Source: Pseudomonadales bacterium
GTDB lineage: Bacteria; Pseudomonadota; Gammaproteobacteria; Pseudomonadales; Azotimanducaceae
NCBI GenBank assembly: GCA_017854255.1
Contig: JAFMIA010000003.1
Location: forward strand, 35,288-99,287
Reading direction: 5' to 3'
Length of the DNA: 64,000 bases
The translations under genes and the position numbers were made by a program. Of the stretch, positions 17,429 to 27,206 are shown in pieces. The notes beneath the pieces were generated by a model, which was not told the DNA's origin, ran no database searches, and saw nothing but the letters and a program-made list of their open reading frames with translations. Within the stretch, counting starts at the first letter, position 1. Each line of letters begins with the position of its first letter.

Positions 17429-18141
17429 AATTGAGGCGACTCCAACAAATCTCGCGCCTTTAACGGTCGACCACCCAACAAATGATGAACAACTTGCCGA
17501 ACCACTAACTTAACAATTTTGGCACCCTGATCACTCATAATCCCATCTCCCAAAGCAATCAGGTCAGCGCCGCTATAACCAGAACCCTCCGGCCGAGCTA
17601 GCCAGCGAAACCCTTGTTCCGGGAAGAAGTCGTACTGCCCCTCAATCTTTATCGTGGTTTGTCGACTCGCATCGAACCGAAAATCAATACCAAACCCGAG
17701 CTCCGCCAACATCGCTAATTCAAAAATACGGAGCGCTTTCAAATCGAGCGGCGTCACCCTCAGCGTCCGAATCAATCGATCATAGGCATCGAATAAAGCG
17801 CTTTGGGCCTCAAACCGCCCCACCAAACGGTAAATCAATTCATTGACATACAGCCCAACAATCGCAGCTTGTCCCACAAGCGGCACGTAATCTCCAAGAC
17901 TTTCTATTACCTTCGCCGTTGCAAGCTCCCCGCGACTTAACCGTTGAACGGCTAACTTGCGAAACAAGTGCAACTCTGCCCGGCTTGATAGTTGTTTTTT
18001 TTGCTGACGGCGAATTCCCTTAAACAGCAAAGCGCATCGTCCTTGATCTCGTGAAAAAAACTCAACGAGCAGACTCGTTTCTTGAAACTTACGGGTATGC
18101 AGAACATAACCCGTTAAACAATCGGTTTCAGATATCGTCAT
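17425..18141 (-). CDS. recO: DNA repair protein RecO
   Basis: A 238-residue recombination mediator that, with RecR, helps RecA displace SSB at gaps. It has an N-terminal OB fold ([25 protein letters not shown], about residues 11-35) and a helical C-terminal half with [13 protein letters not shown]. The zinc-site cysteines of some bacterial RecO proteins are absent, as in E. coli. It overlaps era by 14 bases and acpS by four, so era-recO-acpS are translationally linked. Confidence 0.95.
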   Translation of the reverse strand: MTISETDCLTGYVLHTRKFQETSLLVEFFSRDQGRCALLFKGIRRQQKKQLSSRAELHLFRKLAVQRLSRGELATAKVIESLGDYVPLVGQAAIVGLYVNELIYRLVGRFEAQSALFDAYDRLIRTLRVTPLDLKALRIFELAMLAELGFGIDFRFDASRQTTIKIEGQYDFFPEQGFRWLARPEGSGYSGADLIALGDGIMSDQGAKIVKLVVRQVVHHLLGGRPLKARDLLESPQL

Positions 18142-19027
18142 AGCCTAGGCTCTTGAGGGCTCGATCACTGTCCGACCAACCCGATTTCACCTTAACCCAA
18201 GTATTCAGCATCACCTTTTGCGCCAGTAATGCTTCGAGATCCTTTCGTGCCTCGATCCCAATTTGCTTCAATCGTTTACCTTGGCTACCGATCAAAATAC
18301 TTTTCTGACCCTCGCGCTCGACGAAAATCGTCGCTGTAATGTGGGCAACACCCCGTTCTTCCTTAAAGGCATCAATCTGAATGGTTAACGCATAGGGCAA
18401 CTCGTCACCGAGCTGGCGCATCAACTTTTCTCGGATAATCTCTGAGGCTAAAAACCGTTCACTACGATCGGTCACCTGATCCTTCTGAAAGTAAAATGGA
18501 CTTTTAGGCAGATGCGCACAGACGTCTGCCTCTAGCGCCTCTAGGTTATCGCGCTTTTCACCAGAAATGGGCATTACGACCGCTTTGGGCGAGCGGGCTT
18601 GCAACGACGCAAGCAGCGGTAGCAAGCTGCCTTTATCTTTCATCAAATCGACTTTATTGACCGCGATGATCAAGTGCGCCTTCGTACCTTGAATGGCATC
18701 TTCGACAAGTTGATCATCTTCATTCCAATTTTTACGATCCAGGACAAAGATCACGACATCAACATCCCGAATCACGCTCAACGCATTCCGGTTCATGTAA
18801 CGATTTATCGCGCGCTTACCCGCCACATGAATCCCTGGTGTGTCGACATAGAGAATCTGATCACCCTGGGTTGTCTTGATCCCAAGCAATTGATGCCGAG
18901 TGGTTTGGGGCTTTCTCGACGTGATACTTAACTTTTGCTCGAGCAAGGCATTCAACAAGGTCGACTTACCAACATTCGGGCGGCCTACTATCGCCACATA
19001 ACCACAACGCGTCTTAACTTCATCCAT
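18128..19027 (-). CDS. era: GTPase Era (16S rRNA-binding, 30S assembly)
   Basis: A 299-residue GTPase that binds the 3' end of 16S rRNA and acts in 30S maturation. G1 is GRPNVGKS (residues 15-22), G3 is DTPGIH, G4 is NKVD, and a C-terminal KH domain carries [15 protein letters not shown]. The frame is open 55 codons further upstream inside rnc, but the conserved Era N-terminus starts at ATG 19027 ([14 protein letters not shown]). That gives an eight-base overlap with the rnc stop, the usual rnc-era arrangement. Confidence 0.97.
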   Translation of the reverse strand: MDEVKTRCGYVAIVGRPNVGKSTLLNALLEQKLSITSRKPQTTRHQLLGIKTTQGDQILYVDTPGIHVAGKRAINRYMNRNALSVIRDVDVVIFVLDRKNWNEDDQLVEDAIQGTKAHLIIAVNKVDLMKDKGSLLPLLASLQARSPKAVVMPISGEKRDNLEALEADVCAHLPKSPFYFQKDQVTDRSERFLASEIIREKLMRQLGDELPYALTIQIDAFKEERGVAHITATIFVEREGQKSILIGSQGKRLKQIGIEARKDLEALLAQKVMLNTWVKVKSGWSDSDRALKSLGYDDI

Positions 19028-19715
19028 TTGGTTTCTCTCGATGTAGTTGTGCAAGGCAAGTTTCGGCGGCTTTTTGCTCCGCTTGTTTAATTGAGTCGCC
19101 CTCTGCAACCGCGGGGGTTGCAAGCAACTGACAGGTGCACGTGACGGTAAATCGCTGCTGATGACCGAGGCCCGTGGTTTGAAGTAACGCATAGGTCGGT
19201 AGGGGCATGCCCTCGGCCTGCAAAAACTCCTGCAACGCCGTTTTGGAATCCTTGATCACACGACGCGCATCCAAACGGTTAAACTGATCTTCAAACCAGT
19301 CTGTGATGAGCTCGGTCACAGTCTGTAATCCCGCCTCCAGATAGATCGCGCCGAGAATCGCCTCAAGGCTATCCGCCAGGATAGAGTCTCTCTCCCAACC
19401 GCCGGACTGCCGTTCACCCGGGCCCAGGATCAGGTGCCGCCCGACCCCAAGCTCGCGCGCCTTGCTGGCCAAGCTCTCTTTCCGAACCAACTGCGCTCGA
19501 AATCGGCTTAACCGGCCCTCATCAACCCCTGGAAACTGGTGATACAACCGATGCGTCACCACAAGTTCCAAAACGGCGTCACCCAGGAATTCTAGACGTT
19601 CATTATGAAGCCCTGCGGCACTGCGATGGGTCAGCGCTAGTTTGAGACCGGTAACGTCGGTAAAAACGTAACCTAATTGCGCTTGTAGTTGTTCTATCTT
19701 GTCTTGGGCCGGCAA
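19020..19715 (-). CDS. rnc: Ribonuclease III
   Basis: A 231-residue double-strand-specific endoribonuclease that processes rRNA precursors and some mRNAs. The catalytic signature is [14 protein letters not shown] (about residues 39-52), with the second acidic cluster at [17 protein letters not shown]-terminal dsRNA-binding domain (about 155-225) follows. It lies between the DUF4845 gene (four bases away) and era (overlapping), the standard lepB-rnc-era order. Confidence 0.97.
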   Translation of the reverse strand: MPAQDKIEQLQAQLGYVFTDVTGLKLALTHRSAAGLHNERLEFLGDAVLELVVTHRLYHQFPGVDEGRLSRFRAQLVRKESLASKARELGVGRHLILGPGERQSGGWERDSILADSLEAILGAIYLEAGLQTVTELITDWFEDQFNRLDARRVIKDSKTALQEFLQAEGMPLPTYALLQTTGLGHQQRFTVTCTCQLLATPAVAEGDSIKQAEQKAAETCLAQLHREKPNG

Positions 19716-19719
19716 AATA

Positions 19720-20103
19720 TCAATCGTCTAATCGAATCGAGTCATCAAAGGCAATGACATAGTCTATGTTCACTGCCAAATCCCCACGCACCTCGTATTG
19801 CAGGCGCACAACCGACCGGTCCGATCCCGATTCTAATTCGAATCGATTTTCTTTAATAAAATCGTGCAGGTTGTTCAATTTAAACCGCCGTTCAATCATT
19901 GTTTGCAGCGCATCAGATTCTAATTGAGACGTCTCAGGGCTTTGCGCGAGGTCTTCCACAATCGAAATCGCCGTTCGATGATCCCAATAGACTGGCACAA
20001 ATTTAGCGCCAATCGAACCGACAGCAATACAGATCGACAACCAAATCAGAATTTCACTAAAGGCCAACCCTTCGGTCTTTCTGACAAAAGTCATCTCGAC
20101 CAC
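19720..20103 (-). CDS. DUF4845-family small membrane protein
   Basis: A 127-residue protein with one N-terminal membrane helix (about residues 14-36, after a short basic head MVEMTFVRKTEG) and a C-terminal soluble part, presumably periplasmic. The form and the position between lepB and rnc match the DUF4845 family, which is conserved there in Pseudomonas and relatives. Function is unknown. The stop lies four bases before the rnc start and the start one base after the lepB stop, so it is an integral part of the operon. Confidence 0.85.
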   Translation of the reverse strand: MVEMTFVRKTEGLAFSEILIWLSICIAVGSIGAKFVPVYWDHRTAISIVEDLAQSPETSQLESDALQTMIERRFKLNNLHDFIKENRFELESGSDRSVVRLQYEVRGDLAVNIDYVIAFDDSIRLDD

Positions 20104-20104
20104 T

Positions 20105-20884
20105 TTATTTTATCCAACCGTTTCGCGAGAAATTGGGTAACGATAACCCGGGCTCCTTGTGCAGCCAGACCGCGAAGGCCTTACCGACAATCTTATCTTC
20201 TGAGGCAAAGCCCCAATACCGACTATCGCTGCTTTGATCACGATTGTCGCCCATCATAAAATAATGGCCGCTGGGCACTAACCATTCCTGGACTCTCGCA
20301 TCCTGGTATTGGTTTCGATGGATCTCATGTTGCGACGACCCAAATACCTCGCTAAATCGCAATTGTTCTGGCCGAGTGTTCGGCACTTCCCCAAGGTAGG
20401 TCTGCACCTGCTCAACATTATTAATATAGAGCACCTTATTCTGGTACCGAACCCGGTCGCCTGGGAGCCCCACCACGCGTTTGATGAAATAGTCTTCCTG
20501 ATGGGGCGGAATAAACACCATCGCGTCACCGCGAGCCGGTTCGCCGACCTCAAAGACTTTGGTCCCAACAACCGGCAACCGAATACCATAGGCAAACTTA
20601 TTGACCAAAATAAAGTCACCGACCTCAAGCGTTGGAATCATAGAGCCTGAAGGAATCTGAAACGGCTCCGCGAGGAAAGAACGCAAGATCAAAACAAACA
20701 ACAGTACGGGAAAAAAGGAGATCGCGTATTCCACAACCGCAGGTTGAGCGAGATTGCTTTGATCAGGACTGTCTTCGGCTTTGGGTCGCCGAGGCGCAAG
20801 CCAATAGGCTTCAAACAGCCAGATCAGGCCGCACCCACCGGTTAACAGGACCAAAATCAAGGGGAAGTTAATACTCAAATCCAT
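20105..20884 (-). CDS. lepB: Signal peptidase I (LepB)
   Basis: A 259-residue inner-membrane protease that removes signal peptides from exported proteins. Two membrane segments (about residues 8-26 and 53-72) precede the catalytic periplasmic domain. The catalytic pair is Ser81 in FQIPSGSMIPTLEVGD and Lys135 in DYFIKRVVGLPGDR, and box E is GDNRDQSSDSRYWGF. It lies 28 bases after lepA and one base before the DUF4845 gene. It would process the signal peptides predicted on GspD, RseB, MucD and DsbC in this window. Confidence 0.97.
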   Translation of the reverse strand: MDLSINFPLILVLLTGGCGLIWLFEAYWLAPRRPKAEDSPDQSNLAQPAVVEYAISFFPVLLFVLILRSFLAEPFQIPSGSMIPTLEVGDFILVNKFAYGIRLPVVGTKVFEVGEPARGDAMVFIPPHQEDYFIKRVVGLPGDRVRYQNKVLYINNVEQVQTYLGEVPNTRPEQLRFSEVFGSSQHEIHRNQYQDARVQEWLVPSGHYFMMGDNRDQSSDSRYWGFASEDKIVGKAFAVWLHKEPGLSLPNFSRNGWIK

Positions 20885-20911
20885 TGGCTTGCCTCCTTGG
20901 CCGGAACACGC

Positions 20912-22708
20912 TCAGCGGTCGACTTTCAGCACCGCTAAAAATGCTTCTTGTGGAATTTCAACACTACCCACCTGTTTCATTCTGCGTTTACCCGCTTTTT
21001 GTTTCTCGAGCAGTTTCTTCTTTCGGGTGATATCGCCACCATAGCATTTCGCTGTGACATTTTTTCGAAGCGCTTTAACCGTCTGACGCGCAATAATCTG
21101 TCCACCAATCGCCGCTTGGATCGCCACATCAAACATTTGCCTCGGAATCAGTTCCTTCATCTTGCTGGTAAGGGCCATACCTTTACTTCTGGAGTCTTCT
21201 GTATGAACGATAATCGCCAGCGCATCGACTCGATCGCCATTGATCAAAACATCTAAACGCGCCAGTTTCGCCGCTTGAAAGCGCACAAAGCTATAGTCAA
21301 GTGACGCATAACCGCGTGATACAGATTTAATTCTGTCAAAGAAATCCAGAACGACTTCATTCATTGGCAACTCATAAGCCAAGGAGACTTGCTTACCCAC
21401 AAACTGCATATCTTTTTGAACGCCACGCCGCTCCTCGCACAAAACAATCACGTTGCCTAAATGCTCCGAGGGCACCAAGATATTCGCTAAGACAATCGGT
21501 TCACGCATTTCTTGAATACTACCCATGTCGGGTAGCTGCGATGGATTATCAACGCTAATGACCTCATTTCCCTTTGTGAGCACCTCATAGACCACCGTTG
21601 GCGCGGAGGTAATCAGATCCAGGTCATACTCGCGCTCTAAGCGCTCCTGAACGATTTCCATATGGAGCATGCCCAGAAACCCACAGCGAAACCCACTGCC
21701 CAAGGCATCGGAGCTTTCTGGCTCATAGATCAAGGAAGCATCGTTCAGGGTGAGTTTTTCTAGGGCATCTCGAAAATTATTAAAGTCATCTGCACTGACC
21801 GTAAACATGCCGGCATAGACTTGCGGGCTGACCCGTTCAAAGCCAGGCAAGGCCTCGGTGCCTGCCCCAGGGCTCACAATGGTATCCCCAACAGGTGCAC
21901 CTCGCACCTCTTTAATCCCGGCCACAACAAACCCCACTTCCCCTGACGCAAGGCTGTCAGTTTCGGTCCGCTTGGGCGTAAAGATACCCACCGCATCGGC
22001 TTGGTGGGTCTTGCCGGTTGAATGAATAATGAACTTATCTTTCTTCTTGATCCGGCCCTTAATCACTTTAATGAGCGATACCACACCCAAATAATTGTCG
22101 AACCAAGAGTCGATGATCAGTGCTTGGAGCGGCTCTTCTCGATAATCTTTTGGTGGTGGGATCAGCTCAACCAAACTTTCCAACAAGTCCCGAACGCCAA
22201 CACCCGTTTTGGCACTAACCGAAATCGCAGCACTGGCGTCAATGCCAATAATTTCTTCAATTTCCTGACAAACCCGCTCTGGCTCCGCTTGGGGTAAATC
22301 AATTTTGTTCAAGACCGGCAGGACCTCAAGCCCCTGACCTACCGCTGTGTAACAATTTGCAACCGATTGCGCCTCAACGCCTTGTGCTGCGTCAACCACC
22401 AGTAAAGCGCCCTCACAGGCCGCCAAGGAGCGGGAGACTTCATAACTAAAGTCAACATGCCCAGGGGTATCAATGATGTTGAGCTGATAAACCTGGCCAT
22501 CGGCTGCAGGGTAATTTAAGGAGACACTTTGCGCTTTAATCGTGATCCCACGCTCTCGCTCGATATCCATCGAGTCCAGTACCTGGCTCGCCATTTCTCG
22601 TTCGCTCAGACCGCCGCAGAGCTGGATAAAGCGGTCAGCCAGGGTCGACTTCCCATGATCAATATGGGCGATAATCGAAAAATTTCGGATAAATTTAGGA
22701 TCCATCAA
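20912..22708 (-). CDS. lepA: Elongation factor 4 (LepA), ribosome back-translocating GTPase
   Basis: A 598-residue translational GTPase. G1 is [10 protein letters not shown] (about residues 13-22), the switch I region is [12 protein letters not shown]3 is DTPGHVDF and G4 is NKIDL. EF-G-like domains III and V follow, and then the LepA-specific C-terminal domain ([22 protein letters not shown]), which is Lys/Arg-rich. Length matches the family (about 599 residues). It is upstream of lepB and downstream of mucD on the same strand. Confidence 0.98.
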   Translation of the reverse strand: MMDPKFIRNFSIIAHIDHGKSTLADRFIQLCGGLSEREMASQVLDSMDIERERGITIKAQSVSLNYPAADGQVYQLNIIDTPGHVDFSYEVSRSLAACEGALLVVDAAQGVEAQSVANCYTAVGQGLEVLPVLNKIDLPQAEPERVCQEIEEIIGIDASAAISVSAKTGVGVRDLLESLVELIPPPKDYREEPLQALIIDSWFDNYLGVVSLIKVIKGRIKKKDKFIIHSTGKTHQADAVGIFTPKRTETDSLASGEVGFVVAGIKEVRGAPVGDTIVSPGAGTEALPGFERVSPQVYAGMFTVSADDFNNFRDALEKLTLNDASLIYEPESSDALGSGFRCGFLGMLHMEIVQERLEREYDLDLITSAPTVVYEVLTKGNEVISVDNPSQLPDMGSIQEMREPIVLANILVPSEHLGNVIVLCEERRGVQKDMQFVGKQVSLAYELPMNEVVLDFFDRIKSVSRGYASLDYSFVRFQAAKLARLDVLINGDRVDALAIIVHTEDSRSKGMALTSKMKELIPRQMFDVAIQAAIGGQIIARQTVKALRKNVTAKCYGGDITRKKKLLEKQKAGKRRMKQVGSVEIPQEAFLAVLKVDR

Positions 22709-22788
22709 AACGGTACTAACCCTAGGAAATGCGGCGGAGTCTAATGGAAATCACTGGATTTCGCCATCAGACTTCCCGGATCTTGCCG

Positions 22789-24177
22789 CTAAGAATCGAT
22801 CTTTATGGCAATGAACTGTGGCTGTTTCGCCCGAATGATTCGAACGGGCACGGCAACGCCGACTGGCAGGGTCGCGATCGCGGTGTTGAATTCCGTGATG
22901 GAGTCTACCCATTGGCTGTTGATCGTGGTGATCACATCGCCAACGTTTATGTTCCCAGATTCACCTGGGCCTTGCCCGACCGCAACCACCAATACCCCTT
23001 GCGCCGCATCCAGCGCTACTTTCTCCTCCGCTGTCATCACACGAACCTCAAGTCCCAACCGGTTCTGAGTGGGTTCTGGGCTGGCCTGCCTGGACGGAAG
23101 CCCTGCATCCTGCGCATCGAGTTCACCGACCTTGACCGACAATTTTACTGACGCGCCAGCACGTTGAACGACCAGGTGCGTCTCGGAACCCGCTTTAAAC
23201 CGCCCAACAACATGCGGCAGATCGGAGGACAGATCGATCACCCGTCCACCGAACTCAATGATAATATCCCCCTCCCGGACACCCGCTGCTGCGGCTGGAC
23301 TGTCGGCGAACACCCGGGTCACGAGCGCGCCCGCCGCACGATCCAAGCCAAAAGACTCAGCCAAGTCACGATCTACTCGTTGGATTTGGACGCCCAACCA
23401 ACCCCTCGACACCGAGCCTTTCTCTTTGAGTTGCGCCACCACCTCCATCGCCACGTCAATTGGAATGGCAAAAGACAATCCCATAAAGCCACCCGACCGG
23501 GTAAAAATCTGGGAATTAATCCCAACCACTTTGCCGTCTAGATTAAACAAAGGCCCACCAGAATTGCCGGGATTAATCGCAACGTCGGTCTGAATAAATG
23601 GCACGTAGTTACCGAGATCGTCTGGCAAACTCCGTCCTTTAGCACTCACAATTCCGGCTGTCACCGACAGCTCGAAACCAAAGGGTGAACCAATGGCCAT
23701 GACCCATTCACCCACTTTGAGCGATTGAGACGATCCGATCGTTACAACCGGCAAATCCACTGCATCGATTTTCAATAGCGCTAAGTCAGAAACCGGATCG
23801 GCGCCAATCAAAACAGCTTCTCGCTCCCGGCGATCGCTCAGGGCGACAATGATTTCGGTCGCATCCTGAACCACGTGGTGATTGGTCAGCACGTACCCAT
23901 CCGATGAGATCAGGAACCCGGATCCGGTTGCAGGCCGAGGCGTCCCACGCTGCTGATAGTCCCGAAAAAAGCGCCGTAGCATTTCCGGCACTTCTTCTTG
24001 ATTGTTCTCCAGCAAAGCAGGATCTTGTCGAGTTGCCGTAATGTTCACAACAGCGGGCGACGCATCCGTTACCAAACTTGTGAAATCAGGCAAATTGTTT
24101 CGCGCGAGACCATCGAGGCTGAGGGTACCCAGCAGAACAAAAAGACTGCCTAAAATAATTCTTTTCATGACGAACAC
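22789..24177 (-). CDS. mucD: Periplasmic serine endoprotease, DegP/MucD family
   Basis: A periplasmic quality-control protease with two PDZ domains. A signal peptide (to about residue 26) is followed by the trypsin-like domain with triad His101 (TNHHVV), Asp131 (SDLALLKI) and Ser206 (NPGNSGGP), then PDZ domains at about 285-370 and 390-460. Named mucD because it closes the rpoE-rseA-rseB-rseC operon as in Pseudomonas. I place the start at GTG 24177, which has AGGAG five bases upstream; ATG 24168 (MKRIIL) is the alternative. The start overlaps rseC by 13 bases. It likely degrades misfolded outer-membrane proteins during envelope stress. Confidence 0.94.
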   Translation of the reverse strand: MFVMKRIILGSLFVLLGTLSLDGLARNNLPDFTSLVTDASPAVVNITATRQDPALLENNQEEVPEMLRRFFRDYQQRGTPRPATGSGFLISSDGYVLTNHHVVQDATEIIVALSDRREREAVLIGADPVSDLALLKIDAVDLPVVTIGSSQSLKVGEWVMAIGSPFGFELSVTAGIVSAKGRSLPDDLGNYVPFIQTDVAINPGNSGGPLFNLDGKVVGINSQIFTRSGGFMGLSFAIPIDVAMEVVAQLKEKGSVSRGWLGVQIQRVDRDLAESFGLDRAAGALVTRVFADSPAAAAGVREGDIIIEFGGRVIDLSSDLPHVVGRFKAGSETHLVVQRAGASVKLSVKVGELDAQDAGLPSRQASPEPTQNRLGLEVRVMTAEEKVALDAAQGVLVVAVGQGPGESGNINVGDVITTINSQWVDSITEFNTAIATLPVGVAVPVRIIRAKQPQFIAIKIDS

Positions 24178-24557
24178 GACGTCTCCTCTCTGCTGCGAAT
24201 ATGGATTAATGATTGCGCATAGGCCCGGCAACTCAATCGTCCGATGCCCAAACCCAAGATAGCCAGCCCAAATTGCAGCCCTTCATGCAAGCCCCAAAAA
24301 TGTCCGAGCCCAGCACCGAGGAGCAGTCCCATTAAGGGCAACCCTAGAGAATTTGCCAATAACAACCCAAAGTCTAAGGCTTTGATGTCAACACCGATGG
24401 GACCTTCATTGAGGGCGGTGTCGACCGGGATGCGATGTGTTTTCGCTCGGCAGCCTGCTTTTTGACAACCGGCGCAAGCTCGCCCGCTTGCGACCTCGGC
24501 AAACCGGATATTGTTTTCATCGATAATCAGATGTGCGGGCACTGTCAACATTGACAT
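24165..24557 (-). CDS. rseC: SoxR-reducing system / RseC-family membrane protein
   Basis: A small inner-membrane protein of the RseC/MucC family. It has a cysteine cluster RACAGCQKAGC (typical of the N-terminal cytoplasmic part) and two hydrophobic segments (GLLLANSLGLPLMGLLLGAG and LQFGLAILGLGIG). In E. coli the family is linked to SoxR reduction and sigma-E control. The frame extends to a TTG at 24623 overlapping the rseB stop, but those 22 extra residues do not look like RseC. I prefer ATG 24557, just before the conserved VPAHLIIDENNIRFAEV; this start is uncertain. It overlaps mucD by 13 bases. Confidence 0.82.
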   Translation of the reverse strand: MSMLTVPAHLIIDENNIRFAEVASGRACAGCQKAGCRAKTHRIPVDTALNEGPIGVDIKALDFGLLLANSLGLPLMGLLLGAGLGHFWGLHEGLQFGLAILGLGIGRLSCRAYAQSLIHIRSREETSCSS

Positions 24558-24619
24558 AAAGATCCCATGCCTTGGTTGTTGCTTGGTTTCAAACCCATGG
24601 GCTCTATTACGATCAACCT

Positions 24620-25639
24620 TCAATATAAGATTGGTTCCACAGATTCGGCAAGTCTTTGGGCCGTCGTAACGGGTAAGCCGCCAATAATCGTCACCTGGCC
24701 TTTGCTTTGACCCAACGCGCGGGTCACGATCGTTCGCCCTTCAACTTCAGTAGCAAGATTCGGTAGCCCGCGCTGGGCCTCAAGAAAGACCGAGAAGGTC
24801 ACGATACCATCGCTAAAATGTAACCGATTGCCGGACTGACGCACGACCTTAAAACCGTCAGGCAACCACTTCACTTTGAAACTGGGCTTGGTGTTTTGAT
24901 CAATAAAATCATCTGCTAAGCGATGGCTCACTGTTTGATCGGGATCAATCGCTGTCATCAATAATTGCGTATCCGGCATAAAATCGATGTCAGAGAACGC
25001 AAAGACCTCTTTAACGCGACCCCGCTCGACTAAATGAGACTGAAGCAATAATCCAGTTTGGTAATCAAGCCAAAGCAGGTAACCAAATCGATCTGCATTG
25101 ACCGGTTGAATAGACAACCTGATTGCACGCCGATCGGCGATACGGTCCTCACCATGCAGCGCGGTATGATAAAAATGGCTGGACTCACTGATCAAGGCCG
25201 TAAACGATTGGCTAAAGGGCCCGAGTAGCACGTGATGCCGAAGATCACCAGGATCGTTGATATCGTGATAACAAATAATCTCATCTTGCCAGCGCCGGAT
25301 ATCAATCTTTTGACCGTTAAGCTTCAGAATTGACTCTCGAACCGTGTCTCCGGAGGCATCATGAACGATCCGCATTGTGTTGAATTCTTTGCCTCGAATA
25401 TAGGTAAACGTTCCAGCGTAGGTTTCCTCACTAAACGCCAAGGCCATTTTCTCTAACCAATACTCGGGGCTTGCAACGTTCAGATGTTGAGTACCGTCAG
25501 TTTTTTTATTTTCAATCTGCTCTTCAGACTTTTGAACATCAATCGCTGATGGTTCCGCCAGTGTTGAGCAGACGAAAACAGTGGTCGCAATACCCAACCC
25601 TAGATTCGACAAAAACCGATTGAAAACAAGCGTTACCAT
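24620..25639 (-). CDS. rseB: Sigma-E regulatory protein RseB (MucB)
   Basis: A 339-residue periplasmic protein that binds the anti-sigma factor RseA and shields it from DegS cleavage, and that senses lipid or lipopolysaccharide intermediates. A signal peptide (about residues 1-28) is followed by the MucB/RseB N-terminal domain starting near YWLEKMALAFSEETYAGTFTYIRG and a smaller C-terminal domain (about 230-339) with VKWLPDGFKVV. Complete and of normal length. It lies 18 bases after rseA. Confidence 0.94.
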   Translation of the reverse strand: MVTLVFNRFLSNLGLGIATTVFVCSTLAEPSAIDVQKSEEQIENKKTDGTQHLNVASPEYWLEKMALAFSEETYAGTFTYIRGKEFNTMRIVHDASGDTVRESILKLNGQKIDIRRWQDEIICYHDINDPGDLRHHVLLGPFSQSFTALISESSHFYHTALHGEDRIADRRAIRLSIQPVNADRFGYLLWLDYQTGLLLQSHLVERGRVKEVFAFSDIDFMPDTQLLMTAIDPDQTVSHRLADDFIDQNTKPSFKVKWLPDGFKVVRQSGNRLHFSDGIVTFSVFLEAQRGLPNLATEVEGRTIVTRALGQSKGQVTIIGGLPVTTAQRLAESVEPILY

Positions 25640-25657
25640 CTCGAACGACCTTACGGG

Positions 25658-26266
25658 TTAATTTGAAGAAGTAGACGAAGGATAATTGACAAAGACCTGT
25701 CTGGAACCCAATTGCGATAATTCATCATGCTGCTTCAGATAAGCCCGTAACTGCGCGCGCCCGACTTCATCTAAAGCTTTTAGATCCGGATTGGCGCGCA
25801 TCTCGTCAAACGCAACCTCACTTGTATCCGTTGTATTGAACGCGGCCAACGCCACGCTTTGACGCGGATCAACCGGCGCCTGAACAGCCACCTGGCTCGG
25901 CCCAAGCGTTGGCGCCGGCACTTGCAGGCTTGGCACGATAAAAGCCGCAAGCGCAACGATCAGAACAGACGCTGCAAGCCCATAGATCCAGGGACGACCC
26001 AAGGAAAACGTGTTCGTCTCAGGGACCGCAAGTCCGTCCGTCTCAGCAGCCACCTCGGCTTGAATTCGACGGAACAGCGCTTGCTGCTCTGACAGATCCA
26101 CGTCAACCGCTTGCCCCCCTCGGAGCACACGCCCGATCAACTGCCAACGCTGAACGGTTTCGATCGCCATTGCTGGATCATGATCCCGAAGAAACCGACG
26201 CTCTTCGAGTGATTCTGACTCGCCATCGATCAAGGCCGAAAGGGTTGCTTTTTCATCACCATTCAT
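25658..26266 (-). CDS. rseA: Anti-sigma-E factor RseA (MucA)
   Basis: A 202-residue inner-membrane anti-sigma factor. The cytoplasmic domain (about residues 1-75) has the RseA signature LSALIDGESES and VQRWQLIGRVLRG, which clamps sigma-E. One membrane helix (about 95-115, IYGLAASVLIVALAAFIV) and a periplasmic tail (about 116-202) follow, where regulated cleavage and RseB binding occur in known systems. It is separated from rpoE by 190 bases holding a seven-copy tandem repeat, whereas in close relatives the two genes are usually nearly adjacent. Confidence 0.94.
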   Translation of the reverse strand: MNGDEKATLSALIDGESESLEERRFLRDHDPAMAIETVQRWQLIGRVLRGGQAVDVDLSEQQALFRRIQAEVAAETDGLAVPETNTFSLGRPWIYGLAASVLIVALAAFIVPSLQVPAPTLGPSQVAVQAPVDPRQSVALAAFNTTDTSEVAFDEMRANPDLKALDEVGRAQLRAYLKQHDELSQLGSRQVFVNYPSSTSSN

Positions 26267-26297
26267 AAAAAAACCTTCATTGTCACTAATGCGCTTA

Positions 26298-26395
26298 GCG
26301 GCTCTTTTCTAACCGCTCTTTTCTAACCGCTCTTTTCTAACCGCTCTCTTCTGTTCACTTTTTTCTGACCACGCTCTTCTGGCCACGCTCTTCTG
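26298..26395. repeat. Seven-copy 14-bp tandem repeat between rpoE and rseA
   Basis: Seven contiguous 14-base units. The first four are close to ACCGCTCTTTTCTA on the plus strand; the last three diverge, converging on CCACGCTCTTCTG. On the transcribed (minus) strand this is a purine-rich array of AGAAAAGAGCGGTT type. It lies in the leader between the sigma-factor and anti-sigma genes. The period is not a multiple of three and no convincing ORF runs through it. Copy-number change would alter the rseA leader length. Confidence 0.9.
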
Positions 26396-26456
26396 AAAGC
26401 GGCCCGAACCTTACGCGTTGTCTCCGCGTTCGTTTTCGCCGCATTTTAGATACGCG

Positions 26457-27032
26457 TTAACCCATCTGAGCGATTTTTTTCTCGATCGTTTCCCGGGCTC
26501 TGAAGATTCTTGACCGCACGGTACCAACCGGGCAAGCCATTATTTCAGCGATTTCTTCATAACTTAACCCATCAAACTCCCGTAGCATCAGGGCCGTTCT
26601 TAAATCCTCCTGCAGATCATCCACCGCAGCTAATATGACAGACTGCAATTGATCCCGCGCCAGCAACGTTTCGGGCTGATCCTCAGCTTCTAAGACAACT
26701 GAATTCTCGGAAAATTCCCCGTCGTTAATGTCTTTATCCGTATTCGGCGGCCGTCGAGACTTGGCAACGAGATGGTTTTTTGCCGTATTGATCGCGATTC
26801 GATAGAGCCAAGTATAAAACTGCGCGTCCCCTCGGAAATTCGCCAGAGCCCGGTAGGCTTTGATAAAAGCCTCTTGCGTCACGTCAGCGACTTCATCCTG
26901 ATCTCGAAGATAGCGTGAGACAATGCTCGCAATTCGTTGCTGGTACTTTAAAACCAACACGTCAAAGGCACGTTTGTCCCCTTGCTGGGATCTTACAACC
27001 AGCCGCTGATCAGATTCGTGCTCAGATTTCAA
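26457..27032 (-). CDS. rpoE: RNA polymerase sigma-E factor RpoE (AlgU)
   Basis: A 191-residue extracytoplasmic-function sigma factor for envelope stress. Region 2 contains DVTQEAFIKAYRALANFRGDAQFYTWLYRIAINTAKN (written in part: FYTWLYRIA) and region 4 contains SYEEIAEIM, CPVGTVRSRIFRARE. It is close to the E. coli and Pseudomonas proteins throughout. The start is TTG at 27032 (MKSEHESDQRLV), with AGGG six bases upstream. A sigma-E-type promoter lies 40-66 bases before it, so it is probably autoregulated and heads the rpoE-rseA-rseB-rseC-mucD operon. Confidence 0.97.
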   Translation of the reverse strand: MKSEHESDQRLVVRSQQGDKRAFDVLVLKYQQRIASIVSRYLRDQDEVADVTQEAFIKAYRALANFRGDAQFYTWLYRIAINTAKNHLVAKSRRPPNTDKDINDGEFSENSVVLEAEDQPETLLARDQLQSVILAAVDDLQEDLRTALMLREFDGLSYEEIAEIMACPVGTVRSRIFRARETIEKKIAQMG

Positions 27033-27071
27033 AACAAACCCTATTCCTTACCGCGACGCTTAAGTCACTCT

Positions 27072-27098
27072 TTTGACCACGCGTTTCAATCTAGGTTC
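27072..27098 (-). promoter_or_regulatory. Sigma-E-dependent promoter of rpoE
   Basis: On the minus strand, GAACCT (27098-27093) is followed after exactly 16 bases by TCAAA (27076-27072). This matches the sigma-E/AlgU pattern (GAACTT, 16-17 bases, TCnAA) with one mismatch in the -35 element. Its position 40 bases upstream of the rpoE start fits the positive autoregulation known for this family. Confidence 0.75.
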
Positions 27099-27112
27099 GC
27101 GATTTACCGTAT

Positions 27113-27142
27113 TTTACACAATCCATTGCGCGAATTGATAAT
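27113..27142 (+). promoter_or_regulatory. Possible sigma-70 promoter for nadB
   Basis: TTTACA (27113-27118) and GATAAT (27137-27142) are separated by 18 bases on the plus strand, 65 bases upstream of the nadB GTG start. The spacing is slightly long but the hexamers are good. It overlaps no known operator. Confidence 0.4.
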
Positions 27143-27206
27143 ATCTAGCATCCGCGGCCTGGCTGCGGCCCCACTGACTTTCCCTTCAATCAACAGGACT
27201 TTCTCA

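Noticed and set aside
26268..26460. 28-codon basic ORF running into the 14-bp repeats
   Set aside because: The ATG has no ribosome-binding site and the frame breaks within the array; the repeat is better treated as non-coding.
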